From assembly GCA_028819495.1 (NCBI GenBank), contig JAPPLI010000112.1, positions 1 through 33,756 on the forward strand: a DNA stretch of 33,756 nt, in the 5' to 3' direction. The notes under the pieces were generated by a model, which did no database searches, was not told the origin of the DNA, and was given only the letters and a program-made list of their open reading frames with translations. Shown piece by piece: positions 24,815 to 31,095 of this stretch (its first letter is position 1; every line of letters starts with the position of its first letter). The stretch is from Gammaproteobacteria bacterium (lineage in GTDB: Bacteria; Pseudomonadota; Gammaproteobacteria; Eutrophobiales; Eutrophobiaceae). Position numbers and translations under genes: made by a program.

Positions 24815-26059
24815 ATGTCTGATTATGTCACACACACCTTGCCTGACGTGAGTTTGACGGATCACCTGAGCGGGATACTGGATCAACTGGATGAATCCAA
24901 TGTTGAATTGAAGGACTGCCTGAGCATGCCGCCGGCGGTGTATACCTCCGAAGAATGGTTCGAGTTCGAGAGACGGGCCGTCTGGGACCGGGAATGGATC
25001 TGCGTCGGACACATCGGCACCATCCCCAAGCCGGGCGATTACGTCTCCGTCACGATCAATGAAGACCCGTTGCTGGTGCAGCGCAAAGACGACGGCGGCG
25101 TACGCGTCATGTCCGCCGTATGCCAGCATCGCGGCCATGTGCTGGGTGAGGAAACAGGCAATACCCGTGTCTTTACCTGTCCTTTCCATGGCTGGTCCTA
25201 TGATGAAACCGGCAAGCTGGTCAGCGCCCCGGAAATGGATGCCCATGCCAGCCTGGGTGAATTACGGGAAAAATATTGCCTGCCGGTGCTGCGTACGGAA
25301 CTATGGAACGGCTTCATCTTCATCAACATGGACGGCAACGCCAAACCCCTGGCGCCGCGCCTGAAACGGCTTGGCAAGGAAATAGAAAACCACAAGCTTG
25401 CTGAAATGGGCGGTGTACCCACGGTGGACTGGGGGCCAAGTCCGTGGAACTGGAAGTTCATGCACGAGAATGCCATCGAACCCCACCACACCTGGTACCT
25501 GCACAAGGGGCCCCATGACTTTGCTCCTTCCAAGCTGGCCACGTTTGCCGAATGGGACGATTTCGATGACGGCGCGATATACCACCCTACCGGTTTCCTG
25601 GAACTGGACGGCAATTTTACTGCAGCTTTCCATTGCCTGTTCCCGGTCATCGAGGGATTGACCGAGAACGAACGCAAGCGGGTGATGTTTGCCTGTATCC
25701 TCCCCAACCTGTTTTTCGGTTGTGTGCCCGACGGTTGTTTTTATTACTGCATCCTGCCCCAGGGCGCCAATGCCATGACCATCAGGGTCGGTTTTATCTA
25801 TCCCAAGTCCACGCTGCGCATGGATAATTTCGATATTATCTTCAAATCCGTTGTCATAGGTCTGGAAACCCTGAACGACCAGGATACCGGCGCCAACACC
25901 GCCGTTCACAAAGGGCTGCGCTCACGTTTCGCGCCTCGCGGCCGCTATGCGCCGAAAGAAGCGACGTTGCCGCAATTCAACCGTTGGCTGATCACCCGCT
26001 ACAAGAATTATGCGGCGGAGCTGGAAGGACGCAAACAAAGAACCAAGCGAGTGGCCTGA
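24815..26059 (+). CDS. Rieske-type aromatic-ring/amine hydroxylating oxygenase, alpha subunit
   Basis: 414-residue Rieske non-haem iron oxygenase. The [2Fe-2S] ligands are Cys103 and His105 (AVCQHRGHV) and Cys122 and His125 (CPFHGWSYD). The C-terminal catalytic domain holds the E-x2-H-x4-H facial-triad segment: Glu222, His225, His230, after Asn219 (ENAIEPHHTWYLHKG). A later Asp in LNDQDTGANTAVHKGLRS probably gives the third iron ligand. ATG 24815 is preferred over 24803 because GGGGGT lies 4 nt before it. No reductase gene follows; the next gene has a SnoaL-like domain fused to CDGSH clusters and may be its partner. First gene of the + strand catabolic cluster; substrate unknown. Confidence 0.9.
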   Translation: MSDYVTHTLPDVSLTDHLSGILDQLDESNVELKDCLSMPPAVYTSEEWFEFERRAVWDREWICVGHIGTIPKPGDYVSVTINEDPLLVQRKDDGGVRVMSAVCQHRGHVLGEETGNTRVFTCPFHGWSYDETGKLVSAPEMDAHASLGELREKYCLPVLRTELWNGFIFINMDGNAKPLAPRLKRLGKEIENHKLAEMGGVPTVDWGPSPWNWKFMHENAIEPHHTWYLHKGPHDFAPSKLATFAEWDDFDDGAIYHPTGFLELDGNFTAAFHCLFPVIEGLTENERKRVMFACILPNLFFGCVPDGCFYYCILPQGANAMTIRVGFIYPKSTLRMDNFDIIFKSVVIGLETLNDQDTGANTAVHKGLRSRFAPRGRYAPKEATLPQFNRWLITRYKNYAAELEGRKQRTKRVA

Positions 26060-26092
26060 TAAGGTAAATAGCCACAAATCACACAAAATGCA

Positions 26093-26197
26093 GGGGTCAG
26101 AGTAATGTCTTCGAATTTCTTACTCTGACCCCGAGATATCCGAGTAAGATTACAGGGGTCAGAGTAAGAATTTCGCCAGAAATTTTACTCTGACCCC
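26093..26197. repeat. REP-like pair (X then Y) between the Rieske and SnoaL-CDGSH genes
   Basis: X unit 26093-26132 (40 bp; the left inner arm is altered to TGTC so inner pairing is lost) and Y unit 26155-26197 (43 bp, perfect). The 22 bp spacer (26133-26154) is GAGATATCCGAGTAAGATTA plus CA. A small GATATC-rich palindrome follows at about 26200-26213. Confidence 0.92.
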
Positions 26198-26225
26198 AGG
26201 ATATCAAGATATCTAGGTAACAGTC

Positions 26226-26969
26226 ATGAGCAATGAACTTGCCGAAATAAAAGGACTGCTGGAAAAACTGGATGCAAAGTTGAGTCGCCTCGAGGACGTT
26301 GAGGCGATACAACGCCTGATCGTGACCTATGCACGCGGATGTGATCGCGGCAATGACCCGGAAATCATCGGCCCCTGTTTTGCCGAAGACGGCACCTGGG
26401 AGTGCAAGGGTTTCGGCAAGTACCACGGCCGGGAAAAACTGGCAAAAGGACTGCACGGGATTGCCGGCGAGAAAATCTGGTGGTCGTTGCATTACATGAT
26501 TTCTCCCCTGATCGATATCGCCCCGGACGGCCGGACCGCAACCGTATTCTGGTACCTGTGGGAATCGGCGACCGTGCCCAATCCGCATACCGACGAGGCG
26601 GAATCGCACTGGATCGGCGGCACATACGACTGCGAGTGCGTAAAACAGGACGGGCGCTGGCTGTTCCGGTCCATGGAGTTGAAGCTGAACATGGTGAGTC
26701 CCTACGACGACGGCTGGGTAAAGGCCAAATTCCTGGACGGCAGCCGTAACTCCCCGTACCTGATGAACCTGGAGCAGGGCGAATATTACTGGTGCGCCTG
26801 CGGCCGCTCGAAAAATCAGCCGTTCTGCGATGGTTCCCACAAGGACACAAGGCGTGAGCCGCTCAAGTTCAAACTGGATGACTTCCGGCACGTGGCCTTG
26901 TGCGGTTGCAAATACTCGAAAACCAAACCCTGGTGCGATGGCTCGCATTTGAAACTGAACCTTGGATAG
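26226..26969 (+). CDS. SnoaL-like (NTF2-fold) domain fused to two CDGSH iron-sulfur domains
   Basis: 247 residues with an unusual architecture. The N-terminal helix and NTF2/SnoaL-like domain (about 1-165) resemble small subunits of ring-hydroxylating oxygenases and SnoaL_4 proteins. Two CDGSH-type [2Fe-2S] motifs follow: Cys190, Cys192, Cys201, His205 (WCACGRSKNQPFCDGSH) and Cys226, Cys228, Cys237, His241 (LCGCKYSKTKPWCDGSH). All eight predicted ligands are present. Position directly after the Rieske alpha gene suggests a beta-like subunit with built-in electron-transfer clusters, perhaps replacing a separate ferredoxin (inference). A weak RBS precedes ATG 26226. REP-like pairs lie on both sides. 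Confidence 0.9.
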   Translation: MSNELAEIKGLLEKLDAKLSRLEDVEAIQRLIVTYARGCDRGNDPEIIGPCFAEDGTWECKGFGKYHGREKLAKGLHGIAGEKIWWSLHYMISPLIDIAPDGRTATVFWYLWESATVPNPHTDEAESHWIGGTYDCECVKQDGRWLFRSMELKLNMVSPYDDGWVKAKFLDGSRNSPYLMNLEQGEYYWCACGRSKNQPFCDGSHKDTRREPLKFKLDDFRHVALCGCKYSKTKPWCDGSHLKLNLG

Positions 26970-26971
26970 AT

Positions 26972-27078
26972 GGGGTCAGAGTAAAAATTCTTCGAATTTC
27001 TTACTCTGACCCCGAGATATCCGGGTAAAATTACCGGGGTCAGAGTAAGAATTTCGTCAGAAATTTTACTCTGACCCC
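26972..27078. repeat. REP-like pair (X then Y) before the flavoprotein gene
   Basis: X unit 26972-27013 (42 bp, perfect) and Y unit 27036-27078 (43 bp, loop variant CGTCAG) with a conserved 22 bp spacer (27014-27035, GAGATATCCGGGTAAAATTA plus CC). It begins 2 bp after the stop of the SnoaL-CDGSH gene and ends 16 bp before the flavoprotein ATG. Confidence 0.93.
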
Positions 27079-27094
27079 TGAAGTCCGGACAACA

Positions 27095-28765
27095 ATGGTA
27101 AGCAGAAGAAACTTTCTCAAGTCTTCAATCCTGGCCGCCGCGCCCCTGGCGGCCCATAACGCGGCAACGCAGGATATACCTGAAAAACCATTGCCCGGGA
27201 CGTTGACGCTTGCCGATTACCACAAGGCCGTTGCGGAATTGCGCAAGGCAATCGGCGACCGGTGGGTGTTTACCGATGATGAAACGGAACTGAGGACTTA
27301 CCGGGACGTCTATTCAACAACCCCTGATGAAGCGCATATGCCGGCCGCCGCAGTGGCGCCCAGGACGGTCGAAGAGATACAGGCCATCCTCAGGATAGCG
27401 CGGGATTACCGCATCCCCCTCTGGACCATCTCCACCGGCAAGAATTATGCCTACGGCGGGCCGGCGCCGATGAAACCCGGCTATTTCGTCCTCGATTTGA
27501 ACCGCATGAAGCGTATTATCGAAGTGAATGAAGAGCATGGCTATGCGGTAGTCGAACCGGGGGTAAGCTATTTCGACCTGTATAACTACCTGCAGCGGCG
27601 CGGCAGCAAACTCTGGATAGATCCCGCGGCCCCCGGCTGGGGCAGCGTCCTGGGCAACCTGTCCGAACACGGCGCGGGTTACACCCCTTACGGTGACCAC
27701 CTGCTGATGAACTGCGGCATGCAGGTGGTGCTGGCAGACGGCACCGTGGTCGATACCGGCATGGGAGCATTGTCCGGCGCGGCAACGTCCAGCCTGTACA
27801 AGTATGGTTGCGGGCCCTGGGTCGAGGGCATGTTTACCCAGTCGAATTTCGGCATTATCACCAAGGTCGGTATCTGGTTGATGCCGGAGCCGCCTGGTTA
27901 CCGGCCGTACCTGGTGACTTTCCCGAAGGAGGAGGACCTGTACCAAATCACCGAGGTGGTCGGTCCCCTGCGGCTCAACATGCTGATACCCAATGCGGCA
28001 ACCACGGTAGGCCTGATCTGGGAAGCGGCGCCCAGGGTGACCAGGAAACAGTACTACACCGGTACCGGCCCCATGCCCATGCGCCACCGCCGGAAGATGG
28101 CGCAGGACCTGAACATCGGTATGTGGAATTTCTACGGCGCCCTGTACGGCCCGGAACCGATCATGGACAACAACTGGAAAGTCCTTGAAGAAGCCTTTCG
28201 CAGCATCCCCGGCGCCAGGTTTTTCTTTGAGGGGGACCGTCCCGGCGATCCCGCCTGGCGCTACCGGGTCAAGCTCATGAGCGGCGTGCCGAACATGACC
28301 GAGTTCAGCCTGATGAACTGGGTAGGCAGCGGCGCACACATCGATTTCTCGCCGCGTTCGCCGGTAACCGGCGAAGATTCAATGAGGCAGTTCACCCTTA
28401 TCAGGGACAGGGCGAATGAGTACGGATTCGATTATATCGGCGAGTTCCTGGTGGGCTGGCGGGAACTTCTCAACATCTTTCAACTGGTTTTTGATCGCCT
28501 GAATGATGATGAAAGGCGCCGCGCCCATGAGTGTTTCGGCCACTTGGTCAATGATTTTGCCGAGCACGGTTATGGCGAGTATCGCACCCACCTTGATTTC
28601 ATGGACCAGATTGCCGGCACCTATAACTGGAATGACGGCGCATTGTGGAAACTGCATCACAGGCTGAAGCAGGCGCTGGACCCTGTGGGTATCCTGTCTC
28701 CCGGCAAGAGCGGCATCTGGCCGGCGCCGCAGGACAAGATTTTATCCGCAGATTACGCAGATTAA
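27095..28765 (+). CDS. Tat-exported VAO/PCMH-family flavoprotein (phenol side-chain oxidase or dehydrogenase)
   Basis: 556 residues. Twin-arginine signal SRRNFLK at 3-9, then PP-type FAD-binding and cap domains close to vanillyl-alcohol oxidase (VAO). Conserved features: Asp176 (LWIDPAAP), GNLSEHGAGYTPYGDH (187-202), His415 in GSGAHIDFSP (matching the His that binds FAD covalently in VAO), Tyr496-Arg497 (GYGEYRTH) and Tyr120 (YAYGGPAP), matching the phenolate-binding Tyr/Arg set. A cytochrome c gene follows, as in p-cresol methylhydroxylase and eugenol hydroxylase, so the electron acceptor is probably cytochrome c rather than O2 (inference). The last residues SADYAD come from a CGCAGATTA repeat. 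No strong RBS. Confidence 0.92.
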   Translation: MVSRRNFLKSSILAAAPLAAHNAATQDIPEKPLPGTLTLADYHKAVAELRKAIGDRWVFTDDETELRTYRDVYSTTPDEAHMPAAAVAPRTVEEIQAILRIARDYRIPLWTISTGKNYAYGGPAPMKPGYFVLDLNRMKRIIEVNEEHGYAVVEPGVSYFDLYNYLQRRGSKLWIDPAAPGWGSVLGNLSEHGAGYTPYGDHLLMNCGMQVVLADGTVVDTGMGALSGAATSSLYKYGCGPWVEGMFTQSNFGIITKVGIWLMPEPPGYRPYLVTFPKEEDLYQITEVVGPLRLNMLIPNAATTVGLIWEAAPRVTRKQYYTGTGPMPMRHRRKMAQDLNIGMWNFYGALYGPEPIMDNNWKVLEEAFRSIPGARFFFEGDRPGDPAWRYRVKLMSGVPNMTEFSLMNWVGSGAHIDFSPRSPVTGEDSMRQFTLIRDRANEYGFDYIGEFLVGWRELLNIFQLVFDRLNDDERRRAHECFGHLVNDFAEHGYGEYRTHLDFMDQIAGTYNWNDGALWKLHHRLKQALDPVGILSPGKSGIWPAPQDKILSADYAD

Positions 28766-28772
28766 CGCAGAT
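28747..28772. repeat. CGCAGATTA triple repeat at the flavoprotein 3' end
   Basis: CGCAGATTA occurs twice in tandem (28747-28755 and 28756-28764), followed by ACGCAGATA. It covers the last codons and stop of the flavoprotein gene and lies just before the cytochrome start. It seems to have replaced the native 3' end of the gene. Confidence 0.6.
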
Positions 28773-28776
28773 AGTT

Positions 28777-29214
28777 ATGAGGATTGCTCAGCGTAAATGT
28801 CGGATACCAGGGGTCAGAGTTTTTACTCCCCCATATATTTCACTGTTCTATGCAGCGTGCCTGTTAACGCTGCCGGTAGGCTGCAGCGATGACGGGCTGC
28901 CGGGTAGAGCAAATACGGCGCAGATGGCAGACGGCTCCGGCGCAATTGGCGATGTCCATGACGGCAAGACCCTGTTCGAGTTGTACTGTATAGCCTGTCA
29001 CGGAGCAGGGCTCGAGCATCCGGGCACCATGCGCCTGCAGGAAAGAGTGGGTGAGGAACAGGCGGCCCTGCTGGACAGGGATAACCTGCCGCCTGAATAT
29101 ATAAAACTGGTGGTGCGGGAAGGGTTTAAACTGATGCCGCCTTTCCGCCCCAGTGAGATTTCCGACAAGCAGTTGGATGAACTGGCTGCTTACATCACGG
29201 GAGAGGCAAACTGA
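28777..29214 (+). CDS. c-type cytochrome, probable electron acceptor of the flavoprotein
   Basis: 145 residues from ATG 28777. A hydrophobic export or anchor segment (about 19-35, ISLFYAACLLTLPVGC) is followed by one haem-binding motif CIACH (71-75) and a likely axial Met120 (LMPPFRPSEISD). A single-haem cytochrome after a VAO-type flavoprotein matches the PchF/PchC and EhyB/EhyA arrangement. The start is uncertain: the N-terminal residues PGVRVFTPP are encoded by a shortened REP-like remnant (28810-28831), so the native start or signal may have been altered. The possible lipobox (LPVGC) is not ideal. The stop TGA overlaps the next ATG (TGATG). Confidence 0.85.
   Translation: MRIAQRKCRIPGVRVFTPPYISLFYAACLLTLPVGCSDDGLPGRANTAQMADGSGAIGDVHDGKTLFELYCIACHGAGLEHPGTMRLQERVGEEQAALLDRDNLPPEYIKLVVREGFKLMPPFRPSEISDKQLDELAAYITGEAN
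28810..28831. repeat. truncated REP-like unit inside the cytochrome c gene
   Basis: GGGGTCAGAGTTTTTACTCCCC: the left arm of the family followed by a shortened right arm that lacks TGA and the whole inner stem. It is read in frame as part of the cytochrome N-terminus (GVRVFTP). This is the only member of the family well inside a coding region, and it has no stop codon in that frame. Confidence 0.75.
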
Positions 29215-30698
29215 TGGATATGGAAACGGTCACCTTGTCGGCCGAGGCCCGCGCAACAGCCGAGCGGATCCGGAACTTGCGCGATTATCTTCAATTGCTG
29301 GCCGAACACGGACAATGCGTCACCTGGCCGGAGTCAGTCATGCCCGAGCCCGATATCCGTAAGGTAGTGGTTGCGGCAGGGCGTGATGCCATGGGCGGGC
29401 CGGCTATCATCTTCGACAAAATCCGCGGTTACCCCGGCAAAAGGCTTGTCGTAGGTGTGCATGGCAGTTTTTCCAATATAGCCCTGCTGCTGGGTAAGCC
29501 GAAAGGAACCAGCATCAAGGAACTGTTCTACGAACTGGCAGGGCGTTGGGGTTCCGACAAGCCTTTGATAAACAGGGTGAAACAGGAAAACGCGCCGGTG
29601 CACGAAAACAGGGTCGAAGCGGATATAAACCTGTATGACATGTTGCCGTTGTACCGCATCAATGCCCTGGATGGCGGTTTTTATATTGCCAAGGCCAATA
29701 TCGTCAGCCGCGACCCCCGCGACCCGGATAATTTTGCCAAGCAGAACGTGGGAATTTACCGTATCCAGGTACAGGGCCCGGACCAGTTCACCCTTCTGTC
29801 CGTCCCGTCTCACGATATGGCGCAACAGATACGCATGGCGGAACAGGACGATGTCCCGCTGAAGATCGCCGTGATGCTCGGTAACCACCCGGCCATGGCC
29901 ATGTTTGCCGCCACCCCGGTAAATTATGATGAATCGGAATTTGCCTACGCCTCGCAGATGATGGGCAGCCCCATTGAATTGACCCAATCCGGCAACGGCC
30001 TGGATGTGCTTGCCGGCGCGGAAATGGTAATAGAAGCAGAACTGCTCAATAACAATCGCTGCCTGGAAGGACCGTTCGGGGAATTCCCGGGCAGTTACAG
30101 CGGTATCCGCCATGTTCCACTGTTCCGGACGACTGCCGTCTCTCACCGTACCGATCCCATCTTTGAAAGTATTTACATCGGTAAGGGCTGGACCGAACAC
30201 GATACGTTAATCGGGCTGAGCACCTGTGCCCCCATTTATGCCCAGTTAAGGGAGAATTTCCCGGAAGTTGTCGCGGTGAACGCCTTGTACCAGCATGGTT
30301 TGACCGGGATTATTTCAGTGAAAAACCGGTTTGCCGGCTTCGCCAAGTCGGTGGCAATGCGGGCCCTGGGGACGCCCCACGGCCTGATGTACCTGAAAAA
30401 CCTGATCATGGTGGATGACGACGTCGACCCCTTCGATCTCAACCAGGTGATGTGGGCATTGTCCACGCGCACCCGTGCCAGCGACATTATCGTGATTCCG
30501 AATATGCCCATGGTTATTATCGACCCGGCCGCGGAGATTCCGGGGAAGGGCCATCGCCTGATTATCGATGCCACCAGCTTCATGCCCCCCGATCCCATCG
30601 GTGGTGATGCAAAGATCGTATCACCCCCCACAGGCCCCGAAATCGATGATCTGGCCAAGTATATTCTGCGGTTGCAAAAAGAGGCGGAAGGCCGATGA
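29214..30698 (+). CDS. UbiD-family prFMN-dependent (hydroxy)arylic acid decarboxylase
   Basis: 494 residues. Non-oxidative decarboxylase of the UbiD/VdcC/Fdc type, using prenylated FMN made by a UbiX-type enzyme; no UbiX gene is in the window. Catalytic residues: Arg183 (GIYRIQVQGP) and Glu285 and Glu290 in the signature EGPFGEFPGSY, with the same 5-residue spacing as the two glutamates of Fdc1. The C-terminal part PPTGPEIDDLAKYILRLQKE is typical. The ATG at 29214 overlaps the cytochrome stop, and a second in-frame ATG is at 29220. The VdcD-like gene begins 4 bp before its stop, which favours the vanillate/4-hydroxybenzoate decarboxylase subgroup over UbiD itself. Confidence 0.93.
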   Translation: MDMETVTLSAEARATAERIRNLRDYLQLLAEHGQCVTWPESVMPEPDIRKVVVAAGRDAMGGPAIIFDKIRGYPGKRLVVGVHGSFSNIALLLGKPKGTSIKELFYELAGRWGSDKPLINRVKQENAPVHENRVEADINLYDMLPLYRINALDGGFYIAKANIVSRDPRDPDNFAKQNVGIYRIQVQGPDQFTLLSVPSHDMAQQIRMAEQDDVPLKIAVMLGNHPAMAMFAATPVNYDESEFAYASQMMGSPIELTQSGNGLDVLAGAEMVIEAELLNNNRCLEGPFGEFPGSYSGIRHVPLFRTTAVSHRTDPIFESIYIGKGWTEHDTLIGLSTCAPIYAQLRENFPEVVAVNALYQHGLTGIISVKNRFAGFAKSVAMRALGTPHGLMYLKNLIMVDDDVDPFDLNQVMWALSTRTRASDIIVIPNMPMVIIDPAAEIPGKGHRLIIDATSFMPPDPIGGDAKIVSPPTGPEIDDLAKYILRLQKEAEGR

Positions 30699-30940
30699 AC
30701 TGTCCCCGTTGTCAAGCAGCGAAAGAACACCTGCGTACCGAATACGAGGGCAGGGAAGGGGGCGAACTGGTCTGGACCGTATTTTACTGCCAGCGCTGTT
30801 CGTTCACCTGGCGCGACAGCGAGCCTGCAGAATCAATAGATTATGCTGAGCGGGAAGCCTGGTTCCGCGCTGACCCGGAAAACGCGGATAAGTACCAGCA
30901 CAACATACCACCAGCGAAGGCGATGAATATGAATTCATAA
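30695..30940 (+). CDS. VdcD/BsdD-type small zinc-ribbon subunit of arylic acid decarboxylase
   Basis: 81 residues. Two CxxC pairs, Cys3/Cys6 (MNCPRC) and Cys32/Cys35 (YCQRCSFTW), form a zinc ribbon. WTVFYCQRCSFTWRDSEPAE resembles the YQCQHC-YTWRDTEP pattern of VdcD/ShdD/BsdD proteins, which accompany the UbiD-like C subunit in hydroxyarylic acid decarboxylases. It overlaps the end of the decarboxylase gene (ATGA), so the two are translationally coupled. Exact role in the family is unclear (assembly or activation). A MITE-like palindrome begins 1 bp after its stop. Confidence 0.9.
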   Translation: MNCPRCQAAKEHLRTEYEGREGGELVWTVFYCQRCSFTWRDSEPAESIDYAEREAWFRADPENADKYQHNIPPAKAMNMNS

Positions 30941-30941
30941 G

Positions 30942-31046
30942 CAGGTTGGGATGGCATTTTCAAGACCCTCTGGAAGCCATGGATGGCTGGAAGGGAGCGT
31001 ACATGGATGTATTTATAGCGTGTCTTGAAAATGCCATCCCAACCTG
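30942..31046. mobile_element. 105 bp MITE-like inverted repeat with CATGGATG hairpins
   Basis: Perfect 25 bp inverted arms at 30942-30966 and 31022-31046 (outer bases CAGGTTGGGATGGCATTTTC) around a 55 bp centre. The centre holds two small palindromes sharing CATGGATG: AGCCATGGATGGCT (30975-30988) and TACATGGATGTA (31000-31011). No ORF and no clear target duplication. It differs from the REP-like family and from the nuoN MITE. Confidence 0.85.
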
Positions 31047-31062
31047 TGTCGGAGGTTATTCA

Positions 31063-31095
31063 ATGTTGATTACAAATGTCACAGAAGCTGATTAA
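31063..31095 (+). other. 10-codon ORF with strong RBS overlapping the second flavoprotein start
   Basis: GGAGG at 31051-31055 lies 7 nt before ATG 31063, which reads MLITNVTEAD and stops at 31093-31095. The flavoprotein ATG (31076) lies inside it in another frame and has no SD of its own at a normal distance. It may be a leader peptide or coupling cistron, or the SD may simply be displaced by the MITE upstream. Confidence 0.4.

Noticed and set aside
1670..27078. CRISPR array interpretation of the repeated palindromes
   Set aside because: Units are dispersed over 25 kb at gene junctions, not regularly spaced, and no cas genes are present.
27314..28339. 341-codon open frame on the - strand
   Set aside because: Antisense to the conserved VAO-type flavoprotein; the translation is His/Val-rich shadow sequence with no recognisable domain.
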